A stretch of 64,000 nt of DNA from Microbacteriaceae bacterium VKM Ac-2855 (GTDB lineage: Bacteria; Actinomycetota; Actinomycetes; Actinomycetales; Microbacteriaceae). The stretch spans positions 310,001 to 374,000 of the forward strand of contig JABMLG010000004.1 of assembly GCA_013204985.1 (NCBI GenBank), in the 5' to 3' direction. Below the pieces are notes generated by a model. It was not told the origin of the DNA and did no database searches. It saw only the letters and a program-made list of their open reading frames with translations. The position numbers and the translations under genes were made by a program. Position 1 is the first letter of the stretch, and the number at the start of each line of letters is the position of its first letter. Positions 16,183-25,900 of the stretch are shown piece by piece.

Positions 16183-18423
16183 ATGAGCACCCGAAGCATG
16201 TCGTGGGCGCAGTTCGCCGCGATCCGAGCGAACGCGACAACGCTGCCCTGGCTGGCGCGTCTTCGTATCGACGACGCGCATCCGCCCGTGTCGGTCATCC
16301 GGATCTCGATGGCCGAGCGGCGAGGCGAGCCGCGCACGGTTCTGCTGCGGCTCGCGGTCGACCATGAGCAGTTGCTCGTCTTCAGCCGCACCGGAGCGAT
16401 CGTCTGGCTCACCGATGCCGGTACCGGGCGGCACGAGCTCACCCTCGCCGTCGCTTCCGAACTCGATGCGCTCTACATCGCTTCGTTCCACGGGCGCCGA
16501 GGCGCGATGATTCCCGAGTCAGAAACCGCGACGGATGCCGGCGTGCTCGAACGGCACTGGTTCGACGGCCAGGAGATCGGTGGCCGGCGAGTGGGCGGCC
16601 GGCGCGTGGGCGGCCGGGGTGAACCCTCGGTCGAGGTCGAGATTCAGCGAGCGCCGACCGCGTCGATGGCACCTCCGCCCGCCGCACCACCCCCTCCCGT
16701 ACCCGACGTCGCCGACGTCGATCTCCCCCAGCTCGATCTGCCCGACGTTGATCTCCCCCAGTTCGATCTGCCCGCCGTTGACCTCCCCCAGTTCGATCTG
16801 CCCGCCGTCGACCACCCTCCGTTCGACCTGCCCGCCCTCGAGGTCGCCGAGGCCGAGGCCGCGCCCACCCCCGCACGTCGCCGACGCCGACCGGCCCGGG
16901 TGCGCGGCAGCGCGACCGGCGCGATACCGCCCGAGGTGGAGGTCGACGAACCGTTCGAGGTCGCGTTCACCCTCAGCGGGCCCGGCGTCGCTCCCGCCGC
17001 CGGCGCCGCGGTGTTCGCCGTCGCGCCCGACCACGACCTCGAGGTGCAGCTCCTTCGCCGGCGCAACGTGCTTCTCGAACCGGGCGAACCGGATCCGCTG
17101 CGCGTGCGCCTCCCGATCGGCAGCCGCAGCGAGCACTACGTCTTCCGGGCACGGGCGTCGGATGCGGGCCCGGTCGAGATCGAGCTGAGGATCACCCAGG
17201 ACGGCGAGCACCTCGGCACCATCCCGTTGCGCGGCCTCGCCACCACCACCGCATCCTCCACGGCCGGATCCCCAGTGGCCACGACCATCGACGCCAGTCG
17301 GTACCCGCAGAACTGGCTGTTCCAAATCACCGATGGCGCCGGGAATCCGCCGGCCGGCAAACGCGTGCTGCGCTACACCCTGCGCGGGAGTGACGGCACG
17401 GATGCGAGCTGGGACCAGATCCTGAACAGTGACGGCCTGCTCACCCGGCTCTACCGCGACATCGAGCAGGTGTGGCGGGCCATCGCCGAGAGCCCGGCCA
17501 CGACCGAAGAGCGCCACGCCGCTTGGACGGCGGCGCTCGCCGATCGGGGTCGGCGGATGTTCCGCGACCTGCTGCCTCTCGAGGCGCGCCGCGCGCTCTG
17601 GGCGCGGCGCCACGAACTCCGCGACATCCTGCTCTCGACGAACGAGACCGAGATCCCGTGGGAGATCGTGCTGGTGCACGATCCCGACGATCCCGACGCA
17701 CCCGACGAGCCGGAAGCGGTCGCTGCGGATGACGGTCCGTTCTTCCTCGGCGAGCGCGGCTTGTTCCGCTGGCTCACGGGCACCGTGCAGCGCGACACCG
17801 TGCGGATCGACGCCCCGCACGCCTTCGTCGTCGCTCCCGCCGGCGGCCCGGCCGCGGCGGGCGGCGAAGCCGAATTCGTCACCACATGCATCCGGGCGCA
17901 GCGGATCGACCCCGCCGACGTCGCGCGGATGACGGCCGCGCTGTCGACCGCCAAGCTCTCGCTGTTCCATTTCGCCGGGCACGCGATGGTGGACGATCAG
18001 GTGGCACCGCCCTTGCAGCAGCTGATGCTCGCGGAGGCCGGCCGATACTCGGTCGCCGATCTCGAGCGCACCCTGCCCGTCATCGGTCGCCGGCCCGGGC
18101 CGTTGACCGGGGCGACCGTGCTGTTGAACGCGTGCCGCAGCGGCGTGCTGCCGACCTCATCCGCCGGTTTCGGCACGGTGTTCCTGCGCGCAGGGGCCAG
18201 CGTGTTCATCGGCACGCTCTGGTCGATCGGCGACGATCCGGCGGCCGACTTCTCTCGCGCCTTCTACGGCGAGCTGCTCGCAGCCAAGGCGCGACGCCGC
18301 CGCGCCCGCCTCGGCGCCGCTCTCGCCGCCGGCCGCGATGCCGCGCGCGCGAGCGGCGACCCGAGCTGGCTGGCGTACGCCGTGTACGCCGACCCCGCCA
18401 CGACCGTGTCGGTCTCGGTCTGA
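16183..18423 (+). CDS. CHAT-domain (clan CD cysteine protease) protein with spacer repeat and beta-sandwich domain
   Basis: 746 residues from ATG 16183, preceded by GAGGTGGG. Residues 1-110 form a small mixed domain. Residues 165-220 are proline-rich with a repeated VDLPQFDLPA unit. Residues 247-352 look like an immunoglobulin-type beta-sandwich (EVDEPFEVAFTLSG... EIELRIT). A strand/loop around 378-401 has the form WLFQITDGAGNPPAGKRVLR. The C-terminal CHAT protease covers about 480-740, with catalytic His600 in FHFAGHA and Cys651 in LLNACRSG, followed by GTLWSIGDDPAADFSRAFY. CHAT proteins are caspase-like peptidases used in bacterial immunity and regulated cell death. The next gene, 168 bp downstream on the same strand, encodes a second His/Cys peptidase of the same clan, so the two probably act together. 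Substrate and trigger are unknown. Confidence 0.88.
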   Translation: MSTRSMSWAQFAAIRANATTLPWLARLRIDDAHPPVSVIRISMAERRGEPRTVLLRLAVDHEQLLVFSRTGAIVWLTDAGTGRHELTLAVASELDALYIASFHGRRGAMIPESETATDAGVLERHWFDGQEIGGRRVGGRRVGGRGEPSVEVEIQRAPTASMAPPPAAPPPPVPDVADVDLPQLDLPDVDLPQFDLPAVDLPQFDLPAVDHPPFDLPALEVAEAEAAPTPARRRRRPARVRGSATGAIPPEVEVDEPFEVAFTLSGPGVAPAAGAAVFAVAPDHDLEVQLLRRRNVLLEPGEPDPLRVRLPIGSRSEHYVFRARASDAGPVEIELRITQDGEHLGTIPLRGLATTTASSTAGSPVATTIDASRYPQNWLFQITDGAGNPPAGKRVLRYTLRGSDGTDASWDQILNSDGLLTRLYRDIEQVWRAIAESPATTEERHAAWTAALADRGRRMFRDLLPLEARRALWARRHELRDILLSTNETEIPWEIVLVHDPDDPDAPDEPEAVAADDGPFFLGERGLFRWLTGTVQRDTVRIDAPHAFVVAPAGGPAAAGGEAEFVTTCIRAQRIDPADVARMTAALSTAKLSLFHFAGHAMVDDQVAPPLQQLMLAEAGRYSVADLERTLPVIGRRPGPLTGATVLLNACRSGVLPTSSAGFGTVFLRAGASVFIGTLWSIGDDPAADFSRAFYGELLAAKARRRRARLGAALAAGRDAARASGDPSWLAYAVYADPATTVSVSV

Positions 18424-18476
18424 TGTCGGTCTCGCTCTGATGTCGATCTCGCCCCCATAGTCGATCCCGCTCGGAG

Positions 18477-18570
18477 CCACGCGCATCCGCACATCGAAAC
18501 CCGCACAGGGCACGCGCATCCGCACATCGAAACCCGAACAGGGCACCCGCACCCGCACACCAGCACCCCA
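18477..18570. repeat. 33-bp tandem repeat, about three units
   Basis: Units start at 18477, 18510 and 18543 and contain CATCCGCACATCGAAACCC. They fill most of the gap between the CHAT gene and the caspase-fusion gene, where a promoter or leader would be expected. The unit length equals that at 12.8 kb but the sequence differs. Confidence 0.85.
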
Positions 18571-18591
18571 CTCCTACAGGAAAGGCCCGCC

Positions 18592-20742
18592 ATGACCACC
18601 GAAGACGCACGCGGTCGCCGCTACAGCACGGAGGAGATCGCCACGCTGAAGAAGCACGTGATCGCGATGAAGAACGGGCGGCTGATCGACCCGCGCGACG
18701 GCGACGCCCTCCTCATCACGACGTCCGCCGACCTCGACGCGCTGGTGAACACGCATCTGGCGGGTTTCGTCGAGAAGCAGCGTGCCGCGAAGCCGCAGGC
18801 GGCCGTGCCGATCATGCTGCACGCGCACGGCGGCCTCGTGCCGCCCGCATCCGCCCTCGACTACGCGCTGCACACCATCGACTGGTGGCTCGGCATGGGG
18901 GTGTATCCGCTCTACTTCGTCTGGGACAGCAACATCTGGGATGCACTCGGCGACGCGATGACGGATGCGATGAAGGGGTGGTGGACGGAGGGTCGCGGCG
19001 ACTTCATCGACGGTCAGATCGAATTGCTCCTGCGCAACGTGCTCGGTCCGCGGGTGTGGGGCGCGATGAAGGACGACGCGAGAGCCTCATCGGATGCGCG
19101 GGTGGGCGGCGCGTACCGCCTCGCGACCGAACTCGGCGCCTACCTCGCCGGCCACGCGGACGAGGTCAGCGTGAACGCCGTCGGCCACAGCGCCGGCTCG
19201 ATCTTCCACGCGCACTTCCTCCCGGTACTCCTGCAGAGCGGAGCGAAAGAGATCCGGACGCTCTCGCTGCTCGCACCGGCCGTGCGCGTCGACACCTTTC
19301 AGGCACTCGTCGCTCCACTGCTGCGCAACGGCGGCCTCGGCGAGGTCGCCGTATTCACCATGGACGACGCGACCGAGCAGAACGACAACTGCTTCACGGC
19401 CTACCAGAAGTCGCTGCTCTACCTCGTGCGCGGCGCCTTCGAGGCTGAATACGAGGCTCCCCTGCTGGGCCTGCAGATCGCGATCGATGCGGACGCGGAC
19501 CTGAGGCGGCTGTTCGGCCGCGACGGCACCTCGCCGGCGCGCGCCGATCTGGTGTTCTCGCCCGGTTCGGCGGGCCCGCGCTCCGAGAGCGGCTCGACCA
19601 GCCATGGCCGCTTCGACACCGACCCCGCCACGATGCAGAGCGTGGCCCGGCGCATCGTCGGGCGCGCGAAGGTCCCCGACTTCCCGCCGACTGGCGAGAG
19701 CGGTCGAGGCGATGGCCGGGTGGACGGCTACATGCCCTACGAGGTGCCGCCGATCCGACTCGAGTCGACCGTGCAGCCGCATCGCACCCGGCGGGCGGTC
19801 TGCATCGGCATCGACCGCTACGCCGAGCGTCCGCTGCACGGCTGCGTGGCGGATGCGCTCGCGTGGCAGGCCGCGCTGGAGCAGCTCGGCTTCGACGTGC
19901 TCGCCCTGCACGATGAGGCCGCGACGAAGAGCCGGATCCTGCGCGAGATCACTCTGCTCGTCGCCAATAGCCGGCCGGGCGACAGCATCGTGGTGCAGTA
20001 CGCGGGCCATGGCACCGAGGTGCCCGACCTCGACGGCGATGAGGCTGTGCGGCGCGGACCGGACGCGAAGAAGGACCAGGCCCTGGTGCCTTACGGCTCG
20101 GGCCTCGGCACCACGAGCGGCGAGTACGTGATCGACGACGACCTCGGCCGCATCTGGGACACCGTGCCCGAGGGGGTGCACCTGACGGTGTTCTTCGACT
20201 CGTGTCGCTCGGGCGATGCCGTGCGCGGACCCGAGCTGGTCGCCAGCGGAACGGCGGAGGCGGCGATCGCGGCGGCCGCATCCGTCGACGGGCTCGAAGC
20301 GCGCGTGATGGTGCTCGACACGGTGCAGGAGGAGGCCTACCGCGCAGCGCGGGGTACGCCGACGACCGTGACGAGCGTGACGACGGATGCGGCCGTGAGC
20401 TTCAGCGCCTGCTCCCCGGTTCAAGTCGCGTACGAGAACAATCGGCGAGGCGTGTTCTCCGTCGCAGCCGTACCGCTGCTTGCGAGCAGCGTCGGCCTGC
20501 TGACGAACGCGCAGTTCATCGACAAAGTCGTTGCGGCGCTGGGCACGAATCCGCAGCAGAACCCGGGCTATTACGGTCCGGATGCGTTCCGGTCGCGACC
20601 GTTGTTGGGCGTTCCGTTCACGGATGCACCGCCTGAGAGCGAGTCGCCGCTGCCCGTGCTTCGGTCCGCCACCCGCTCCGGCGCTGACCCGGCGAAGCTC
20701 GCCGCGTTCCTCCGCGCCACCGCCGATCTGCTCGAGGGCTGA
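18592..20742 (+). CDS. Serine hydrolase (alpha/beta)-caspase fusion protein
   Basis: 716 residues from ATG 18592 with CAGGAAAGG upstream. The N-terminal half (about 70-290) is an alpha/beta-hydrolase-like domain: oxyanion-type HAHGGL at 77-82 and nucleophile elbow VGHSAGS with Ser200. The C-terminal half (about 398-690) is a caspase-like peptidase (Peptidase_C14): RRAVCIGIDRYAERPLHGC, catalytic His473 in QYAGHG, Cys538 in FFDSCRSGD. A basic/Gly/Ser linker lies between. The arrangement suggests that the caspase and hydrolase activities control one another or act as twin effectors. It follows the CHAT protease gene, and together they form a candidate conflict or cell-death module. No signal peptide or membrane segment is apparent, so it is expected in the cytosol. 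Confidence 0.88.
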   Translation: MTTEDARGRRYSTEEIATLKKHVIAMKNGRLIDPRDGDALLITTSADLDALVNTHLAGFVEKQRAAKPQAAVPIMLHAHGGLVPPASALDYALHTIDWWLGMGVYPLYFVWDSNIWDALGDAMTDAMKGWWTEGRGDFIDGQIELLLRNVLGPRVWGAMKDDARASSDARVGGAYRLATELGAYLAGHADEVSVNAVGHSAGSIFHAHFLPVLLQSGAKEIRTLSLLAPAVRVDTFQALVAPLLRNGGLGEVAVFTMDDATEQNDNCFTAYQKSLLYLVRGAFEAEYEAPLLGLQIAIDADADLRRLFGRDGTSPARADLVFSPGSAGPRSESGSTSHGRFDTDPATMQSVARRIVGRAKVPDFPPTGESGRGDGRVDGYMPYEVPPIRLESTVQPHRTRRAVCIGIDRYAERPLHGCVADALAWQAALEQLGFDVLALHDEAATKSRILREITLLVANSRPGDSIVVQYAGHGTEVPDLDGDEAVRRGPDAKKDQALVPYGSGLGTTSGEYVIDDDLGRIWDTVPEGVHLTVFFDSCRSGDAVRGPELVASGTAEAAIAAAASVDGLEARVMVLDTVQEEAYRAARGTPTTVTSVTTDAAVSFSACSPVQVAYENNRRGVFSVAAVPLLASSVGLLTNAQFIDKVVAALGTNPQQNPGYYGPDAFRSRPLLGVPFTDAPPESESPLPVLRSATRSGADPAKLAAFLRATADLLEG

Positions 20743-20765
20743 CGCGGCGCATCTGCTGCATATGA

Positions 20766-21436
20766 CCTCCGGGAAGGACGTCCCGGCCGGGTGAGGAAGA
20801 ACCGGGCCCGTTCTTCCTCACCCGGCCCGATCATCCTCCGGCGAGGACACGAGAGACGCCCTGTCTCAGCACATCGGTGCAACCCGACCCGCCACACCCC
20901 GACGCCGTCCTTCCTCCGGGAAGGACGTCCCGGCCGGATACGGAAGGACCGGGCCCGTTCTTCCTCACCCGGCCCGATCCTCCTCCGGCGAGGACACGAG
21001 AGACGCCCTGTCTCAGCACATCGGTGACCATCCAACCCGCCACACCGCGACGCCGTTCTTCCTCCGGGAAGGACGTCCCGGCCGGATCAGGAAGAACCGG
21101 GCCCGTTCCTCCTCCACCAGTGTGTTCCTCCTCCGGCGAGGACACGAGACCCCCTGTCTCAGCACATCGGTGACCATCCAACCGCCACCCGACGCCGTTC
21201 TTCCTCCGGGAAGGACGTCCCGGCCGGATCAGGAAGAACCGGGCCCGTTCTTCCTCGCCCGGCCCGATCCTCCTCCGGCGAGGACACGAGAGACCCCCTG
21301 TCTCAGCACATCGGTGACAACCCGACCCGCCACACCCCGATGCCGCTCTTCCTCCGGGAAGGACGTTCCGGCCGGATAAGGAAGAACCGGGCCCGTTCTT
21401 CCTCACCCGGCCCGATCCTCCTCCGGCGAGGAGACA
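20766..21436. repeat. 142-148-bp tandem array, five units (family P6)
   Basis: Units begin with CCTCCGGGAAGGACGT at 20766, 20913, 21061, 21203 and 21351. Each contains a near-perfect 25-bp palindrome around ACCGGGCCCG flanked by GGAAGA and TTCTTCC, and a constant CCTGTCTCAGCACATCGGTG. The array fills the 728-bp gap between two convergent genes. No coding frame is preserved from unit to unit because unit lengths are not multiples of three. Confidence 0.95.
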
Positions 21437-21470
21437 CGGCGCCGTGACAACCTCCTCCGCCCACCCCGAG

Positions 21471-22748
21471 TTACAAGCGCCCCACCGTCTCGATGTCCTC
21501 CAAGAACTCCGCGTGGGTCTCGGCCGACACCGTGGTGCGGGTGGCGGCGATCGCGGCCACGTAGTCCTCGGTGGCGGGGCCGTTCGCATCCGTCGCCCCG
21601 GCGTAGACCGCGTTCTCGAGCGCTGATTGCGAGGCCTTGCGGGCCGCGTACTCGATGTCGGCCGGCGAGAATCCTTCGGTCATCCCGACGAGCACGGCGA
21701 GGTCGATGTCGACAGCGGCGGCGGGGATGTACCGTTCCCAGATCGCGGTGCGCGCCTGCTGGTCGGGCAACCCGATCGGGATCACGTAGTCGAAGCGTCC
21801 GTGACGGAGAAACGCCGAATCGAGCGCGCGGATGAAGTTGGTCGCGCAGATCAACAGCCGATCCGACTGCTCGCGGAACGCCGGGATGATCTTCAGCAGC
21901 TCGTTCGTCACACCCTGCGTCGGCGACGGCGGCTCACCCTGGCGGTGCGAGGCGATCTCCTCCACCTCGTCGATGAACACCACCGCGTGCTCGAGATCCT
22001 TGATCTTGAGGAACGTGTCGCGCAGCGCCCCGGCGAGACCCGCCGGATCGGAGGCGAGCCGCGAGGGGAAGACCTCGACGAACGACCATTCCAGGCGCGA
22101 GGCGATGGCCTTCGCGAAGGTGGTCTTACCGGTGCCGGGAGGGCCGAAGAGCACCACCGCGCGCGGCGGCGCGACCCCGAACCGCTCGGCCAGCTGCGGC
22201 TGCGCCAACGGCATCACGAGGCGCCGCTCGAGCATCTCCTTCTCGGCGGTCATGCCACCGACGCTCTCCCAGAGGCCGCGCGGCAGCACGCGTCCGCCGA
22301 GCTCGGCGAGCAGCTTCAGCTCTTCGCGCTGCACCGGGATGTGCCGCTCGAAGTAGTGCAGGTTCTGCTTCTGCTCGAAGCCCTGGTGACGGAAGGCACC
22401 GACCCGGGTCTCCGCCGCGGGCATCAGCGCCGAGAGCTTCGACATGCCGAACGGCGCCATCCGAGCCTCGAGCGCCGCCAGCAGTGAGGATCCGATGCCC
22501 TGGCCCTGAGAGTCTGTCGCGGTGGCGAGGAAGACGACCCAGCCTTGCGCGTGCGCGGCACGACCGACGGCTGCGCCCACCACCTGATCGCCGATGACGG
22601 CGACGACCGCGTGATCCTTCGCACAGGAGGCCAGCACCTCGGCGAGGTTGTAGACGGGTTCGGAATCGGCGGCGGTGACCTGCTCCCAGAGCCGCAGGAT
22701 CCCGTCGACGTCGTCGGCGTGATAGTCGCGGATGCGCCAGCTGGTCAT
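21471..22748 (-). CDS. GNAT acetyltransferase fused to an AAA+ ATPase
   Basis: 425 residues. Residues 1-135 are a GNAT domain with the acetyl-CoA loop QGQGIGSSLL (81-90) and a C-terminal 'VGAFRHQGFEQ' strand. A linker leads to an AAA+ module: Walker A FGPPGTGKTT (201-210), Walker B VVFIDE (256-261), sensor ATNF (302-305), and arginine-containing RHGRFD (315-320), with a small helical lid ending near 390. The ATPase part is closest to FtsH/Cdc48-type classic AAA domains. The fusion suggests ATP-driven unfolding or remodelling coupled to acetylation, but no substrate is known. It is convergent with the caspase gene across the tandem array and divergent from the helicase gene. Confidence 0.88.
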   Translation of the reverse strand: MTSWRIRDYHADDVDGILRLWEQVTAADSEPVYNLAEVLASCAKDHAVVAVIGDQVVGAAVGRAAHAQGWVVFLATATDSQGQGIGSSLLAALEARMAPFGMSKLSALMPAAETRVGAFRHQGFEQKQNLHYFERHIPVQREELKLLAELGGRVLPRGLWESVGGMTAEKEMLERRLVMPLAQPQLAERFGVAPPRAVVLFGPPGTGKTTFAKAIASRLEWSFVEVFPSRLASDPAGLAGALRDTFLKIKDLEHAVVFIDEVEEIASHRQGEPPSPTQGVTNELLKIIPAFREQSDRLLICATNFIRALDSAFLRHGRFDYVIPIGLPDQQARTAIWERYIPAAAVDIDLAVLVGMTEGFSPADIEYAARKASQSALENAVYAGATDANGPATEDYVAAIAATRTTVSAETHAEFLEDIETVGRL

Positions 22749-22910
22749 GTCGTTCTCCTCGGACTTCGGTATCTGCCTGCGAGCCTAGCGCGCCATCGGC
22801 ACATTTGTTAGGACAAACTGCGCAACCTCTCCCGCCGGGCGAGGTTACGAGCAGACATGGCGGATGCGGGTGCCCCGGCGCGCGCGAGCCGCTTCGGCCC
22901 CGCCCCGGCT

Positions 22911-22916
22911 TACGGT
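22911..22916 (+). promoter_or_regulatory. -10 box candidate for the large helicase gene
   Basis: TACGGT lies 30 nt before GTG 22947, leaving room for a short leader with the GCGGAG ribosome site. Confidence 0.35.
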
Positions 22917-22946
22917 GGAACCGGCGGACGGCGAGCGGAGACACAC

Positions 22947-25900
22947 GTGACCACCAGCAACACCGAATACGTCGAGAGGGCACTCGGCCTGCTCGTCGAC
23001 GGCATCGAACCCGCGCTCGTCCGCGAGGTCGCGCCGCAGCTGCGCGAGGGGATGCCGTGGACGGCACTGCTGGGCAACAAGACCAGCAGCGACCCGCACG
23101 ATCCCGCGCTCGTGCTGCGGGCGATCACCGAATCGCTCGGCCCGCTGGGTCGGCCGTTCGAGGAGAGACTGGGCCGCGCCGGCCTCGTCGCGGCCGAGGA
23201 GCTGCTGCGCGTCCTGCCGGGTGACGGCAAGGCCGACGACAGCGATGAGCAGGTGACGCGGGTGATCAACGCCGCCACGAGCATCCTCCGCCGCTTCGAG
23301 GTCGACACCGCCCCGCTCACCACCCTCCGCGACGAGTTCGATGCGCAACACGGCCGATCGACGCAGCCGCAGCCGTCCTCCGGCACCTGGCAGGCGTACG
23401 CCCCGATCGCCGAGATCGATCTCTCGTGCGCCGACGTGCTCTCGTACGCGATGGCGCACAACCGCCTGACCGCGATCGATCAGCTCAGTATCCGCAACAC
23501 CGGCGCCGCACAGCGCGGGGTGCGCCTCAGCGTCGAGATCGCGACGGATGCGGGCCCCGTCGCGGCCACGGTCGAGCGCTTCGTCGACCTCGCCGACGGC
23601 TCGGCGGAGCCCGCGGAGACGATCGTGCCGCAGCTCGACATCGTCGCCGATCCGGCCGTGACGCTCGGCATCGAGGAGGCGCGCCCGGCGACGGTCACCG
23701 CGACGCTGACCCGGGAGGACGGCGTCGTTCTCGGGCGGGCGACCCGCGCCGTGCTCCTGCTCGCCGCGCAGCAGTGGCTCGCCCGGCCGCTGCCGATGTC
23801 GCTCGAGCTGCTCGCCGCGCACGTGCAGCCGAATCATCCGACGCTGCAGGCGCTGATCGACGAGGCGACTCTGCACCTCGAGGCCGAGACCGGATCCGCG
23901 GCTCTGGTGGGCTACCAGCAGGGGCCGGAGCGCGTCGACCAGACGGCCGCGGCGATCCTGCGCGCGATCCGCGCCCGCCGCATCCGCTACAGCGTTCCTC
24001 CAGCGAGCTGGTCGGACGACGGCCAGAAGGTGCGCACCCCCGCGGAGGTGCTCGACTACCGCCTCGGCACCTGCCTTGACACGAGTGTGGTCGTGGCCGC
24101 GGCCCTCGAGCGCGTGGGCATTCGTCCGCTGCTGTTCGTGGTCGAGGGGCACGCCTTCGCCGGCTATTGGCGCGAGGAGCAGAGCCTCGGCTCGCCGGCG
24201 CAGACCGAGGTCGCGAGCATCGTCAATTACGTCGACCTCGACCTGATCCGCGTGATCGAGACGACCATGCTCACGGAGGATCATGCGGATGTGAGCCTGG
24301 CGGAGATGCAGCGCTTGCCTCGCGAGCAGCACCTCCGGGGTGACCTCGCGAGCGTGATCGGCGTCACCGACGTGTATCAGGCCCGGCGCAGCCGGATCCT
24401 GCCGCTGCCGGCACGGACGACCGAGGCGAACGGGGCCGTGACGGTCATCGAGTACACCGCGACGCACTCGCAGCCGGCCGCCTTCGTGCCGGAGCGCCGC
24501 GAATCCACCGCCGAGCGGACGCCGGCCCCGCCGCGCGTCGCCCGCTGGAAGAACGCGCTGCTCGACCTCAGCCTGCGCAACCGGCTGATCAACTTCACCG
24601 ACCGGGCTCGCTTTCCGCTCGGTGTTCCGGAGGAGACGGTCGCCGAGTTCGAGGACCTGATCAACAGTGGCAAGCCGGTCACACTGATCCCCTCGGACGA
24701 GCTGGCAGCCGTCGACCGGCAACGCGGCATCCGCCTCGGACGAGAACTCGCTACCGAGGCCTTGACCGAGCTGCTCCGCGCCAAGCGGCAGGTTTACACC
24801 GAGGTCACCGCCGAGAGCTATGCGACGCGGATGCGCGCGCTGGCCTACAAAGCCCGCACGATCGTGGAGGAGAGCGGGGCCAACAACCTCTACCTCGCGA
24901 TCGGATCGCTGGTCTGGCAGAGCCGCGACCGGGTGCTGCGATCGCCCCTCGTGCTGGTACCGGTGACGCTCAAGCCGCTCAGCCGAGGCGGCGCCTATCA
25001 GCTCGTGCTCGACGAGGCCGGGGCCTCCACTCCGAACTACTGCCTCCTCGAGAAGCTGCGCGCCGACACAGGCGTGACGATTCCCGGCTTGGCCAACCCG
25101 GCGGGCGACGACGCCGGCATTCATGTGACCGCCGCCCTGCGAGCCGTGCGCGAGGCGATCGCCGCCGCGGGGCTCACGGCACACGTCGAACCGACCGTCG
25201 ACCTCGCGATCCTGCAGTTCGCGAAGTTCCGGCTGTGGAAGGACCTCGACGAGAACTGGGAGGCGCTCGCCGCGAATCCGTTGGTCCGTCACCTCATCGA
25301 GTCGCCGGCGGATGCGTTCACCGACCCTGCTGCGGCGCGCGCCGACCCGGCGCCCGACCTCGATCAACTGCTCACGGAGCTGCCGGTGCCGGCGGACTCG
25401 TCGCAGCTCGGTGCGGTCGCAGCGGCGAGCGCCGGCCGCACCTTCGTGCTCGAGGGCCCGCCCGGTACGGGAAAGTCGCAGACCATCACCAATCTGCTCG
25501 CCAAGGCGATCGGAGACGGCAAGCGCGTGCTCTTCGTCGCCGAGAAACGCGCCGCTCTCGATGTGGTGCAGCGTCGTCTGGCAAGTGTCGGGCTGGAGCC
25601 GTTCGCGCTCGACCTGCACGACAAGGGTTCCAAGCCCGCCGTCGTGCGGCAGAAGCTGAAGGCCTCGCTGGCCCAGCGGAGCAGCGTCGACGTCGAAGGG
25701 ATGCAGGCGGCGAGCGACACGATCGACGCTTCGCGCCGCGCGCTCGCCCGCTATACGAACCGTCTGCACGAACCGAACCCGGCCGGGCTGAGCCTGTACG
25801 CCGCTCGGGGCGCCGAACTCGCCACCGCGGACGCACCGTTCGCGCTCCCGGTACCGGTCGAGTGGGCCGGGCGGATCGCCTCCGCCGAGCTGGCACCGCT

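Noticed and set aside
20766-21436. CRISPR array
   Set aside because: Whole 142-148-bp units are conserved, with no unique spacers between short repeats, and no cas gene is nearby. The same applies to the other arrays.
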